A model generated the notes under the pieces. The model saw only the letters and a program-made list of their open reading frames with translations, had not been told where the DNA came from and did not search any database. Below, one piece after another: positions 43,438 to 52,235 of a stretch of 64,000 nucleotides of DNA. This stretch comes from Fontivita pretiosa (GTDB lineage Bacteria; Planctomycetota; Phycisphaerae; Tepidisphaerales; Tepidisphaeraceae), in contig NZ_CP191258.1 in the NCBI RefSeq assembly GCF_050410795.1, positions 5,474,122 through 5,538,121 on the forward strand. The letters are read 5' to 3'. A program made the position numbers and the translations under genes. Each line of letters begins with the position of its first letter. The first letter of the stretch is position 1.

Positions 43438-44282
43438 GCGATCTGCTGATCGGCATCCTGATCGTGGGCTGTCTGGCGTCGCTGGTTCTGGTGGGCACGC
43501 TGCGCGTGTCGCGGACGCTGCCGCCGCGGACCGCCAACCTGCTGGCCATCATGACCGTGGCGTTGATGCTGGCCAACTCCCTGCTGCTGACCGACAGCAT
43601 CGCCCTCACGCGGCTGCTGCCGTTCTCGAATCTGATCGTGGTGGGCAATCCCCAGCCGCTGCTGGTGGCGATGCTGGCGGGGATCATCTGGTGGCGCGTT
43701 CCCGGGCCGGGGCTGCGACGGCTGGCGATCATCGGGGCACTGGTGGCGGCATGTCTGGTGGCGATCTATCGACCGATTCTGTCCAGACCGCCGCGGATGC
43801 AGGACCGCTGGCTGGGCAACGTCTGCTTGCAGACGTCCCGCGCCTCGTGCAGTGCGGCGGCGGCGGCGACCCTGCTGGCTCGATACAACATCAAGACCTC
43901 TGAACAGGAAATGGCCCTGCTGTGCCTGACAAGCACACACGGCACGAGCATGCACGGTCTTTGGCGTGGCCTGCGGCTGAAGGCTGCCGCCAGCGGCTAT
44001 GACGTGATCATGTTTGACCGCGGAAGCCTGGATGATCTGCGTGGGGTCGGGCCGGTGCTGCTGTCGGTGGAACTCAAGCCCGATGCCAAAGTGGATCCGC
44101 GCTACCAGCGGTCGTGGGGCTGGCTGCCCGGCGTTCCGCACTCGGTCGTGCTGCTGGGATTCGAGGGAACGGACCGCGCGCTGATCGCCGACCCGGCCAG
44201 CGGGCTGGAGGTCTGGTCGATCGACGACCTGAAGATCCTCTGGCACGGTGTGGGCGCCCGGCTCGTTCGCGCCGGCGCCTGA
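43434..44282 (+). CDS. Membrane protein with C39-like cysteine peptidase domain
   Basis: 282 residues. Four hydrophobic segments (about 1-20, 35-58, 75-92, 100-115) precede a papain-like domain. NVCLQTSRASCSAAAAATLL supplies the nucleophile Cys, GVPHSVVLLGFE the His and IADPASGLEVWS the Asp, in the order and spacing of C39/double-glycine peptidases. C39 domains usually trim leader peptides of exported peptides and are fused to ABC transporters; here they are fused to a plain membrane anchor. Start and ASCH stop overlap in ATGA. Possible substrates such as small double-glycine peptides were not found nearby. Confidence 0.7.
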   Translation: MSDLLIGILIVGCLASLVLVGTLRVSRTLPPRTANLLAIMTVALMLANSLLLTDSIALTRLLPFSNLIVVGNPQPLLVAMLAGIIWWRVPGPGLRRLAIIGALVAACLVAIYRPILSRPPRMQDRWLGNVCLQTSRASCSAAAAATLLARYNIKTSEQEMALLCLTSTHGTSMHGLWRGLRLKAAASGYDVIMFDRGSLDDLRGVGPVLLSVELKPDAKVDPRYQRSWGWLPGVPHSVVLLGFEGTDRALIADPASGLEVWSIDDLKILWHGVGARLVRAGA

Positions 44283-44345
44283 AGCGATATTCCGGCGGAC
44301 CGCGAGCTTGCGCCGCTGGCTTGGAGCGATCCGGGCGGTTGCAGG

Positions 44346-44561
44346 TCACTTGGCCGGTTCGGCGCCCGAGGCGACGGTACTGGCGGTGGGCGAAGAAGCA
44401 GCAACGCCCGCCCCCGCTGCGCCCCCGCCGGAACGTTTCAGCTCCGGCACCCGAAACATCGTCTGGCAATGCTGGCATTTAACCAGCTTGCCCCGGACCT
44501 CATCCGGTACCGACAGGATCTTCCGGCAACGCAGATTCGGACAGATCAACTGGCAGGCCAT
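44346..44561 (-). CDS. Small zinc-ribbon protein
   Basis: 71 residues. Two Cys pairs, CPNLRC (with an earlier Cys) and CQHC, separated by ILSVPDEVRGKLVK, form a zinc ribbon of the kind found at the N-terminus of many planctomycete proteins (C-x4-C...C-x2-C with F-x-V-P after it). The C-terminal half is Ala/Ser/Gly-rich and unstructured. GGAG 5 bases before the ATG supports the start. It follows the TIGR03790 gene by 17 bases on the same strand. Function unknown. Confidence 0.7.
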   Translation of the reverse strand: MACQLICPNLRCRKILSVPDEVRGKLVKCQHCQTMFRVPELKRSGGGAAGAGVAASSPTASTVASGAEPAK

Positions 44562-44578
44562 AGGCTCTCCAGTAGTGC

Positions 44579-46369
44579 TTATCGGCCATCCCCGGCACCG
44601 GCTTGAATCTGCCGGGCATGTGGTTGCGTTCCTGTTTGAGGTGCGGTTTGGGGCATGGATGGGAAGGTGGTCGGCCGGGCCTGAAACAGGGTGGGTATGC
44701 GGCTGCGCAGGCTCGGGGGCAGGTCTTTCAGCTCCATCGCGGGATTTGCAGCAAATGGACGATACAGCGGATCCCCAATGCACGTGAGCATCCAGCTTGT
44801 CATTGGCGTGGTGGCCCAGTAAACCTCCGCCAGAGTCAACTGCCCGGTAAGCAGCAGCGGAAAGAACTCGTCCGGCGGCGGGAAGGACTGAAGGTATGGC
44901 TCGGCCACTGGTCCAAGCGTGCCCACCACGCCCGCGTACAGCAGCCCGCGCACCCACCCGGTCTCCTTTTCGCCCCGCAGGCTCACCAGCTCGAAACTGG
45001 CGATGTGGTATCCGACGGCCCCGGGGTTGAACTTCATCCCCGGCACGTAATTGCGGACGCTGTACCAGCCGCAATACAGGGCCACTTCGTCAACCGAATT
45101 GGCGGGGATGACCTGCGGCTGATCGTCGAGCTTGACTTCCAGATCGGTCCGGGCGTGGACCATCGCCGCCAGGCGACGCAGACGATCGTCGTACAGCCCG
45201 TATTGATCCTCGTTGCCCTGTGTGTCTCTGGCGGCCAGACCGCGCGCGTCGATGACGAAGCGACCCTTCAGCCCCTGTCGCTCCACCAGGATGCTGTTGG
45301 CGACGATGTCCCGCACGATCTGCGGCGTGGGGCCATCCAGTCGCATCACCATCAGCGTCGGCGGGGCGCGCACCTCGCTCACGTGCAGATTCAGCAGATT
45401 CGGTTGCCAGCGAACGCGCGAGTAGGCAGGCCACCACAACATGGCCAGCTCGCTGTCCAGTGCCGCCTCGGTGGCATCGGCAGTGAGATAGTCGATCTGC
45501 GCCTGCAACACGCGGGCGTGCGAGAGGATCCCGGTAAAGTGTCGTGAGAAACCCCGGACCGTCGCCCGTGTTTGCGGGTCGTACGGCTGCTCCAGCAGAT
45601 CGGCCAATTCGGCCACGGTCAGGTTTCGTGGCCCCGGCTCGGGCGGCAGTTCAGACTGAGTGGCCGGTGCGGTGCTGGTGGCGGTGGTCGGTACCGGCGG
45701 CGCAGGCGGTGCAGCGGCGTCTGGTGGCGGCTCGAACGGCGCCGTGAACAGGGCGTTCATTTCGGCGGCGACCTGCATGGCGCTGGCCTTCATCGCCGCA
45801 TCCTCATTGGATGACGCCAGCTTCCCCAGCACATTGCCCACGTGCTCCAGCCGCCGGGCCAGACCCTCGAGCGTGACCTCATCGTTCAAGGGCTTGAAGG
45901 ATGGCTGCATCTGAGCCACGCGCTGTTCGACCTGCCGAACCATCTCGGCCAGCTTCTGGTTCAACCGCTGTTGCTCGGATCGCAGTCGGGTGAGTTCCTG
46001 GTTATCGAGGAGGCTGTTGACACGCCCGGCCACGCGCAGTGGTACGCCATAAAATGTCACCAGGCATCGCACCTGCTCCTTCAGTCCCCGGTCCTTCAAC
46101 GCCCGGCGCAGCACGGGCCGGACCGACCGCTCGTAGCGATCGAAGGGCATCTCTTCGGTGGTGGGCAGGTCCAGCTCGATGATCCGATCCAGAGGGATCT
46201 GGCGCGCCTGGGCGTAGAACTCAGCGAGCTGGCGGCTGTGCGGCTCGTGCCGGTTGACCACCAGAGCAATCTGATCGGGCTTGAGGGTGCCTTCCGCAGC
46301 AACGGGCAGCGCCGCCAGCAGCAGCAACCAGACAACAGAGATGAGCTTGCCGCGAATACCGAGCCTCAC
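44579..46369 (-). CDS. TIGR03790-type secreted protein
   Basis: 596 residues starting from a GTG at 46369. Signal peptide about residues 5-26 (LISVVWLLLLAALPVAAEG). The N-terminal part, IALVVNRHEPHSRQLAEFYA followed by IPLDRIIELDLPTTEEM, and later VRCLVTFYGVPLRVAG are the hallmark of the TIGR03790 family, which is unassigned in function. A Pro/Ala/Thr-rich linker of about 50 residues splits it near residues 215-255. The C-terminal part ends with GDPLYRPFAANP. I prefer the GTG because TAGCAT lies exactly 7 bases upstream, with TTGTCC 17 bases before that, giving a leaderless promoter; the first TTG in the frame is at 46405. Confidence 0.75.
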   Translation of the reverse strand: MRLGIRGKLISVVWLLLLAALPVAAEGTLKPDQIALVVNRHEPHSRQLAEFYAQARQIPLDRIIELDLPTTEEMPFDRYERSVRPVLRRALKDRGLKEQVRCLVTFYGVPLRVAGRVNSLLDNQELTRLRSEQQRLNQKLAEMVRQVEQRVAQMQPSFKPLNDEVTLEGLARRLEHVGNVLGKLASSNEDAAMKASAMQVAAEMNALFTAPFEPPPDAAAPPAPPVPTTATSTAPATQSELPPEPGPRNLTVAELADLLEQPYDPQTRATVRGFSRHFTGILSHARVLQAQIDYLTADATEAALDSELAMLWWPAYSRVRWQPNLLNLHVSEVRAPPTLMVMRLDGPTPQIVRDIVANSILVERQGLKGRFVIDARGLAARDTQGNEDQYGLYDDRLRRLAAMVHARTDLEVKLDDQPQVIPANSVDEVALYCGWYSVRNYVPGMKFNPGAVGYHIASFELVSLRGEKETGWVRGLLYAGVVGTLGPVAEPYLQSFPPPDEFFPLLLTGQLTLAEVYWATTPMTSWMLTCIGDPLYRPFAANPAMELKDLPPSLRSRIPTLFQARPTTFPSMPQTAPQTGTQPHARQIQAGAGDGR

Positions 46370-46376
46370 TGGGCTG

Positions 46377-46382
46377 ATGCTA
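46377..46382 (-). promoter_or_regulatory. TANNNT hexamer 7 bases before the TIGR03790 GTG start
   Basis: TAGCAT on the minus strand, 7 bases before the GTG at 46369. TTGTCC lies 17 bases further upstream (46400-46405) and matches the -35 consensus in 4 of 6. This is the best -35/-10 pair among the leaderless candidates. Confidence 0.45.
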
Positions 46383-46477
46383 GGACAAGTTGTGCGCTGG
46401 GACAACGCGGGCGGGCAGGTTATGATGCGAGTCGGACGCTCAATGCAGCGGCCCCTGGAAGGTCGGCTTCAATCCGC

Positions 46478-46798
46478 TCAGGCCGGCGGAACGTTGCCGC
46501 TGGGCGCTGGCGCGGTCCCCGGCACACTGCCGCCGCCAGCCGCCTGGGCCTGTTGTTCCTGGGCCTTCTCGATCATGTTGACCAGCGCCTTGATCTCGCG
46601 GATGGATTCGGGACTTCCCCACATCAGGACCCAATCCACGTGCCAGTTGCAGCGCTCGAAGGTGCAGCGTTCCAGATGATAGATCGTTTCGCGTAGCACC
46701 AGCGTGCACGCGATAAAGGTGCAATTGATGAATGCCTGGCCACTTATGTAGACGGTCTGATTGAGAAAAGTCTCGTTCTCATGCTTGGTCAGCAGCAT
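46478..46798 (-). CDS. Hypothetical protein with cysteine-rich start
   Basis: 106 residues starting MLLTKHENETFLNQ. The first 50 residues contain AFINCTFIACTLVLRETIYH and ERCTFERCNWHVDW, a pentapeptide-like repeat (N-C-T-F-I-A-C-T-L). The rest, SPESIREIKALVNMIEKAQE and a Gln/Ala/Pro-rich tail, is helical then unstructured. There is no signal peptide. It may be a small pentapeptide-repeat-like protein; I do not recognise a family. Upstream frame beyond 46798 is Arg/Pro-rich and excluded. Confidence 0.5.
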   Translation of the reverse strand: MLLTKHENETFLNQTVYISGQAFINCTFIACTLVLRETIYHLERCTFERCNWHVDWVLMWGSPESIREIKALVNMIEKAQEQQAQAAGGGSVPGTAPAPSGNVPPA

Positions 46799-46854
46799 GT
46801 AGTTAATCGTGGCACAAGATCGAAAACCTGTCAAATTCACAGGAGAATTCCCAC

Positions 46855-47703
46855 ATGAAGTATCTGAAGTGGATCGTGCTGGCGGTGGTCGTGCTTGTCG
46901 TGGTCGTGATCGGCGCCGTATGGCTGAACCTGAACGGCATTGTCCGCCGGACCGTCCAGGCGCAGGCGAGCAGTTCGCTGGACCTTCAGACGACGGTCGG
47001 CGGGGCAAACGTGTCTTTGATCGGCGGCAATGTGCGCCTCAATGATCTTCAGGTCGCCTCGCCCGACGGTTTCCAGTCGCCGCGGATGTTTACCCTGGGC
47101 AGCATTTTCGTGGATACCAGCTTTGGTGAGCTGCGCAGCGATCCCATCCGCGTCAGCCAGATCCAGATCGACAAACCCACGCTCGTCATCGAACAATCCG
47201 GCGGCAAGTTCAACTTCCAGGTCCTGACCGAAAAGCAGTCCAAGGCTCCTCCGCCCGACAGCGGTGAACCCATCCGGCTGATCATCAATCAACTGGCGGT
47301 GAACGACGCGCAGGTCGTGTTGCGACCCGGCATTCCCGGCCTGGCGCAGGAGATCAACCTGACGATTCCCTCGTTTGCGCTCAGGGAAATCGGCACGGGC
47401 GAAGGCGCCAACAACGGAGCGGCGATCAAGGAGGTCGTGTCGCTGCTGGTCACCACGCTGGCGCAGAAGGCCTCCGAGTCGGACAAGCTTCCCGAGGACG
47501 TTCGCCGGCTGCTGAGCCTGGACGTGGAAAAGGTCAAGCAGCAGCTTGCGACGCAACTCGGCAAGCAGTTGGACAGGATCTCCAACGAGCTGGGCACGAA
47601 ACTGCCGCCACAACTCAAGAACGATGCGACCAAAGCCGTCGAGAAAGGAATCGGCGAGCTGCTGGGAGGACAGAAGAAACCGGCGACGCAGAAATCGCAA
47701 TAG
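46855..47703 (+). CDS. AsmA/DUF748-like membrane-anchored protein
   Basis: 282 residues. One N-terminal transmembrane segment (WIVLAVVVLVVVVIGAVWL, about residues 5-23), then a periplasmic part with LTTxVGGANVSLIGGNVRLN-like features, in detail VGGANVSLIGGNVRLNDLQV and VDTSFGELRSDPIRVSQIQI. This block is typical of AsmA/TamB-type lipid-bridge proteins. Here the region is short, so only one repeat unit is present. The last 90 residues are amphipathic helices. AGGAGA 8 bases before the ATG supports the start. Role in outer-membrane lipid handling is inferred. Confidence 0.65.
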   Translation: MKYLKWIVLAVVVLVVVVIGAVWLNLNGIVRRTVQAQASSSLDLQTTVGGANVSLIGGNVRLNDLQVASPDGFQSPRMFTLGSIFVDTSFGELRSDPIRVSQIQIDKPTLVIEQSGGKFNFQVLTEKQSKAPPPDSGEPIRLIINQLAVNDAQVVLRPGIPGLAQEINLTIPSFALREIGTGEGANNGAAIKEVVSLLVTTLAQKASESDKLPEDVRRLLSLDVEKVKQQLATQLGKQLDRISNELGTKLPPQLKNDATKAVEKGIGELLGGQKKPATQKSQ

Positions 47704-47735
47704 CGGGGACGAAACCTGAAGACGTGAAAAACGTC

Positions 47736-47787
47736 GGGACATGACACATGAAGCAGCGGCCCCTGCCCGCTTCATGTGTCACGTCCC
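47736..47787. terminator. Long inverted repeat between convergent genes (19-bp arms)
   Basis: GGGACATGACACATGAAGC (47736-47754) pairs with 47769-47787 at 18 of 19 positions around a 14-base loop. A small hairpin GACGT-GAAAA-ACGTC (47721-47735) sits directly before. It lies between the ends of the AsmA-like and the protease genes. No T-run is seen, so it may work as a terminator or as a mobile extragenic palindrome. Confidence 0.6.
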
Positions 47788-47809
47788 TGTGTTGTTCAGC
47801 AACCAGCTT

Positions 47810-50092
47810 TCACAGCGTGGCGCCGGCGAGCTGGAGCCTGAGCAGCAGCACCGCGGCGCTCAACTGCGCGTCGGCGGCAAGCAGGTCTTTGCCGGGCTGA
47901 GTCGTCGGCCCGGTGCTGGCGGCCTGCGGAGCGGATCGGCTGTCGTACAGCACTTCCAGCTCCTGCCTCGCCTGCTGCGCGGCGCGCATCTGATCCGTGG
48001 TCATCTCGACGACCAGATCCGGCTCAACGCCCCAGGTCTGGGCATTGTCTTCCTTATGAATATTGCGCCCGCTGGGCAGGTAATAGTGGCTGGTGGTCAG
48101 CTTCAATGCCGCCGAGCGGTTGGCCAGCGGGAACAGCATCTGCACCGATCCCTTGCCGAAGGTCCGTTCGCCAACCACCAGCGCCCGCTTCTGATCCTGC
48201 AACGCGCCGGAGACGATCTCGCTGGCGCTGGCGGAGAACTGGTTGACCAGCACGACGACCGGCAGCGCGACCTCGTCGCCCTTGCGCGCTTCGATGGGCG
48301 GCTGGCCGGGCATCTCCCGCTCGCCGCGGGTGAATACGATCGTGCCTTCGGACAGGAAACGGTCACAGACCTCCGTCGCCGCCGGCAGCAGCCCGCCGGG
48401 ATTGTTCCGCAGATCCAGGATCATCGCCCGCCCGCCCTGGCGCTCGATTTCCCGCAGCGCCGCGCTCAGCTCGTCTTCGGTGGTCTTGGTGAAGTTGGTC
48501 AGCCGAACGTACGCGATCTTCTGTGCCGGGTCGATGAAGTAATCCCATCCCCCGCCCGGGCGATGCTGGTAGCCCTTGACGCTGGCGACCTTGATCACCT
48601 CGCGGCGGATGGTGTAATCCTTCACCGTCCCGTCCGGACTCCTGATCGTCAGAGTCACAAACGTGTCCTTCGGGCCGGTGATGTTCTTCACCGCCTGGTT
48701 GATGCTGATCCCCTTGGCGTTCTTGCCATTGATGCGAATGATGATGTCGCCGGGGTGGATGCCCTGCTTGTAGGCCGGGCTGTCCTCCAGCGGGCTGACC
48801 ACCTTGAGATTGCCCTCGTCATCGAGCTGAATCTGGATCCCCACGCCGCTGAACTCGCCCTGCGTGGACTTGTTGAACTCCTCAAGGTCGCTGGGCCAGA
48901 TCATTGTCGTGAACGGGTCCAACTCGCCGAAGGCGCCGTCGGCGAACTCGCTGACCAGCACCTCCTCCGGCAGTTGCACGCTGGCGGCGTTGGCGGCCTT
49001 GATCGATTCCAGGATCTCGTTGGTGACGCGTTTTTCGCGTGCCGGTGGGGCGTCCTCGATGCGCCTGATGGCTGAATCGATCGCTTCCAGAAATGCGCTG
49101 CGACGCTGCTCATCGCCCAGATTGGCAAAGGCGCGTTCCAGTCCGCGGGTGCTGGCCAGCGCCCGCAGTCCGTTCAGCCCCCCTACCGTCAGCGTCTTGT
49201 AGCTGATCGGGCGATAGTAGTAGTTGCATGCCTCGTCCAGCGCGGTCACGAGCATGTCGAAGCGGATGCCGCGGAGCATGTCCCGCCAGTCCGTGCGGAA
49301 GCTGTCATTCTCCTCGGTTTCGGCGGGCTTGCTCGTGGGCTGGGTGGTCGGGCGAAGCAGCTCATCGGCCGCCTCGCGACGCCGCGAATCCTCCTCGATG
49401 ATCTGCTTGAACGTTTCGGGCGTATAAACCGCCAACAGGCGCAGGCGGTTGGTCACCGACTTGAACTTCTGTTTCCACTGCGGATCGTTCGGCTCCAGCG
49501 AGTTCAGGTTCGAGTACAGCAACTGCGCCTGCCGCCACATCTCCCGGGCTTCGTAGTCCGCCGCGCGTGACTTGGCGGCGGCGATGAGTTCGGCGACCCA
49601 CGGCTGACGCACAAACGCCTGCTTGTCCTCGGCCAGCAGATAGGCATCCTTGGCCTTGTCCACCGCGAAGTCGGGATAGTCGTTGTCCAGCAGCTTTCGC
49701 ACGTCGGCGACGGCCTTCTCGAAGGCCTTGTGCTTCTCGGCGACCAGTTCCAGCCGCTGTGCTTGGAACTGGTGCAGCCACTGCGACATCTGGCTGAGGG
49801 TCGGGTCATTGGAAAGTGTAGCGGCCTTGCTCAGCAGCTCGCTGGTTCGATCAAACTGTCCGCCTCGCAGCGCCTTGAACGCTTCGAGCTTGAGCTGCTC
49901 GACTGAGGCGATTTCGGGATTGATCGTCTGCTGAGGCTGCTGTTGCGCCGACGCCTGAGGCCGGGCGGCCTCCTGCGCCCGCAGTTGAGGCAGCGCGCCG
50001 CAAAGCACTGCCAGGCTCAGCACGGTGGCCAGAATCCATCGTCGCAACATTTTCGGGCACTGCATCGACAGCCAATACGTATTCATGTGCAT
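47810..50092 (-). CDS. Carboxy-terminal processing protease (S41) with extended N-terminus
   Basis: 760 residues. Signal peptide in the first 40 residues (core LATVLSLAVLCGALP), then a 300-residue N-terminal region rich in helices (about 60-300) that is unusual for CtpA. A PDZ domain follows (GVGIQIQLDDEGNLKVVSPL, HPGDIIIRINGKNAKG). The S41 catalytic part reads VNQFSASASEIVSGALQDQK and VGERTFGKGSVQMLFPL, giving Ser and Lys of the dyad. Its substrates are exported proteins, usually cut near their C-terminus. AAGGA just before the first ATG supports 50092 or the ATG two codons later. It shares its promoter region with argS divergently. Confidence 0.88.
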   Translation of the reverse strand: MHMNTYWLSMQCPKMLRRWILATVLSLAVLCGALPQLRAQEAARPQASAQQQPQQTINPEIASVEQLKLEAFKALRGGQFDRTSELLSKAATLSNDPTLSQMSQWLHQFQAQRLELVAEKHKAFEKAVADVRKLLDNDYPDFAVDKAKDAYLLAEDKQAFVRQPWVAELIAAAKSRAADYEAREMWRQAQLLYSNLNSLEPNDPQWKQKFKSVTNRLRLLAVYTPETFKQIIEEDSRRREAADELLRPTTQPTSKPAETEENDSFRTDWRDMLRGIRFDMLVTALDEACNYYYRPISYKTLTVGGLNGLRALASTRGLERAFANLGDEQRRSAFLEAIDSAIRRIEDAPPAREKRVTNEILESIKAANAASVQLPEEVLVSEFADGAFGELDPFTTMIWPSDLEEFNKSTQGEFSGVGIQIQLDDEGNLKVVSPLEDSPAYKQGIHPGDIIIRINGKNAKGISINQAVKNITGPKDTFVTLTIRSPDGTVKDYTIRREVIKVASVKGYQHRPGGGWDYFIDPAQKIAYVRLTNFTKTTEDELSAALREIERQGGRAMILDLRNNPGGLLPAATEVCDRFLSEGTIVFTRGEREMPGQPPIEARKGDEVALPVVVLVNQFSASASEIVSGALQDQKRALVVGERTFGKGSVQMLFPLANRSAALKLTTSHYYLPSGRNIHKEDNAQTWGVEPDLVVEMTTDQMRAAQQARQELEVLYDSRSAPQAASTGPTTQPGKDLLAADAQLSAAVLLLRLQLAGATL

Positions 50093-50475
50093 CCGGTCCT
50101 TGCCAGGGCCTGGGGTTGCGGTCGCTCAGCAGCAGCGGTTCATGCGCATCTGCGGCACAAGTCTACACTTGAGAAACTTACACTTGTCGCTGACCGCGGT
50201 CAAAACAAATCGTTGCGTCGGCGGTCTGGCGCGGCCTGCCCAGCCGAACATCAGACGTCGGCACAGCCGACAGGTTCGCCGCATCAGGCCGACCCGGCGT
50301 AACTGGCTTATCGGACAGCACGGGGACCAGCTTTGCTCCGCGCAGTGGAGAACCCGGCCCCGCCGCTGTACCATCCGCCACTGGAAACATTCGTTACCGC
50401 CGTCGTGGTTGCATCCGTCCGCATCACGTCGGCCGTTCTGTCGGACCCAACGCATTGCCACGAATCGCCCGTTTC
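50093..50475. other. Gene-free divergent region before argS
   Basis: 383 bases between the divergent protease gene and argS. Two direct TACACTTG copies (about 50164-50171 and 50181-50188) lie 17 bases apart. No gene, RNA or terminator is seen. Confidence 0.5.
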
Positions 50476-52209
50476 ATGCCAAGCATTATCAGCCAGCTCG
50501 ATGCCGCTTTTCGCCAGGCCATCCGCGCCGCGTTCGATATCGACGCCGACCCGATTGTAGGCCTTTCCCAGAGTGAAAACTTTGGCGACTACCAATCCAA
50601 CGCCGCCATGAGCCTGGCCCGGCTCGTTTCGGAGAAGACCGGGCAAAAAACCAGCCCCCGCGCCGTCGCCGAACAGATCAGGGCCAGGCTGAACCTGGGG
50701 AACATGGCCACGGAAGTGACCATCGCCGGGCCGGGGTTCATCAACGTGCGGCTGAATCCGCAGTGGCTGGCCGAGCAGCTTCTCCAGGCGGCCGCCGATC
50801 CGCGCCTGGGCATCCCCAAAACCACCTCACCACAAACGGTCGTGGTCGATTACTCCGGCCCCAACATCGCCAAGCAGATGCACGTCGGGCACCTGCGCAG
50901 CACGATCATCGGCGACGCCATCAGCCGCGTCCTGGAGTTCCAGGGGCACAACGTCATCCGCCAGAATCACATCGGCGACTGGGGAACACAGTTTGGGATG
51001 CTCATTGCCTACCTTCTGGAAAACCAGGACTGGCGAAACAGCGCAGTCCACCTGTCGGATCTGGAGGAGTTTTATCGCCGAGCCAAGAAGCGCTTCGATG
51101 AAGATCCCGCCTTCGAGGAAGAGTCCCGGCAGATCGTCGTGCGGTTGCAGCGAGGCGATCCGGAGATCCTCGAGGCCTGGAGATGGATCGTCAATGAGAG
51201 CCGACGGCACTTTCAGCCGATCTACCAGCGGCTGGGCGTGAAATTGCGACCGGAAGACGAAAGAGGCGAGTCGTTTTACAACCCGATGCTGCCGGAGGTC
51301 GTGCGCGAGCTGCTTGAGAAGGGCATCGCCGTCGAATCCGAAGGCGCCGTCGTGGTTTTCATCGACGGGCCGGACAAGTCCCCGCTGATCATCCGCAAGT
51401 CCGACGGCGGCTACCTCTACGGCACGACTGACCTGGCGGCGATCCGCTATCGCGTCAACGTGCTCCACGCCGACCGGATCATCTATACCCACGACTCGCG
51501 ACAGGCACAGCACTTCTCCCAGGTCTTCCGCACGGCGCAGAAGGCGAGCTGGACTCGCGGCGACGCCGTCAAGCTCGAGTTCGCCCCGTTCGGCACCATG
51601 CTCGGCGAGGACGGCAAACCCTTCAAAACCCGCAGCGGCGACACGGTGAAGCTGGCCGACCTGCTCGACGAGGCCGAGCAGCGCGCCTACCGCCTGGTGA
51701 CGGAGAAAAACCCCGACCTGCCCGAAGCGCAGCGACGCGCCATCGCCCGCGCCGTCGGCATCGGCGGAGTCAAATACGCCGACCTGTCCAAGGACCGCAC
51801 CAGCGATTACGTGTTCAGTTGGGAAAAGATGCTGGCGCTGGACGGCAACACCGCCCCTTACCTCCAGTACGCCTACGCACGCATCCGCTCGATCTTCCGC
51901 AAGGCCGGCACCGACGAAGTACGCACCGATGTGCTGATCCTTCAAACCCCGCATGAGATCGCGCTGGCCAAGCACCTGCTGCGGCTGTGCGAGGTCATCG
52001 ACGCCGTGGCACGCGACCTAAAACCGCACCTGCTGTGCACCTACCTGTATGAGCTGGCCACCAGGTTCAGCGGTTTTTACGAAAACTGCCCGGTGCTTCA
52101 GAGCGAGCAGCCGCTGCGCTCCAGTCGGCTGCTGCTGGCGGACCTGACCGCGCGGACTCTGGCACTGGGTCTTGATCTGCTGGGCATCGAGCATCCCGAG
52201 CAGATGTGA
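50476..52209 (+). CDS. argS: Arginyl-tRNA synthetase
   Basis: 577 residues. N-terminal additional domain, then the class I catalytic core with SGPNIAKQMHVGHLRSTIIG (HVGH form of the HIGH motif) and RQNHIGDWGTQFGM. GGVKYADLSKDRTSDYVFSW is the region before the anticodon-binding helical domain, which ends DLLGIEHPEQM, as usual. The start is uncertain: the frame is open upstream from a TTG at 50455, the first ATG is at 50476, and neither has a Shine-Dalgarno. The stop TGA overlaps a GTG used as an alternative start of the next gene. Confidence 0.95.
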   Translation: MPSIISQLDAAFRQAIRAAFDIDADPIVGLSQSENFGDYQSNAAMSLARLVSEKTGQKTSPRAVAEQIRARLNLGNMATEVTIAGPGFINVRLNPQWLAEQLLQAAADPRLGIPKTTSPQTVVVDYSGPNIAKQMHVGHLRSTIIGDAISRVLEFQGHNVIRQNHIGDWGTQFGMLIAYLLENQDWRNSAVHLSDLEEFYRRAKKRFDEDPAFEEESRQIVVRLQRGDPEILEAWRWIVNESRRHFQPIYQRLGVKLRPEDERGESFYNPMLPEVVRELLEKGIAVESEGAVVVFIDGPDKSPLIIRKSDGGYLYGTTDLAAIRYRVNVLHADRIIYTHDSRQAQHFSQVFRTAQKASWTRGDAVKLEFAPFGTMLGEDGKPFKTRSGDTVKLADLLDEAEQRAYRLVTEKNPDLPEAQRRAIARAVGIGGVKYADLSKDRTSDYVFSWEKMLALDGNTAPYLQYAYARIRSIFRKAGTDEVRTDVLILQTPHEIALAKHLLRLCEVIDAVARDLKPHLLCTYLYELATRFSGFYENCPVLQSEQPLRSSRLLLADLTARTLALGLDLLGIEHPEQM

Positions 52210-52235
52210 CCGACGCAATCACAGTGGGGATCATC

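Noticed and set aside
50308..50646. 112-codon minus-strand frame at the argS start
   Set aside because: Overlaps the conserved N-terminus of ArgS and has no recognisable domain or ribosome site.
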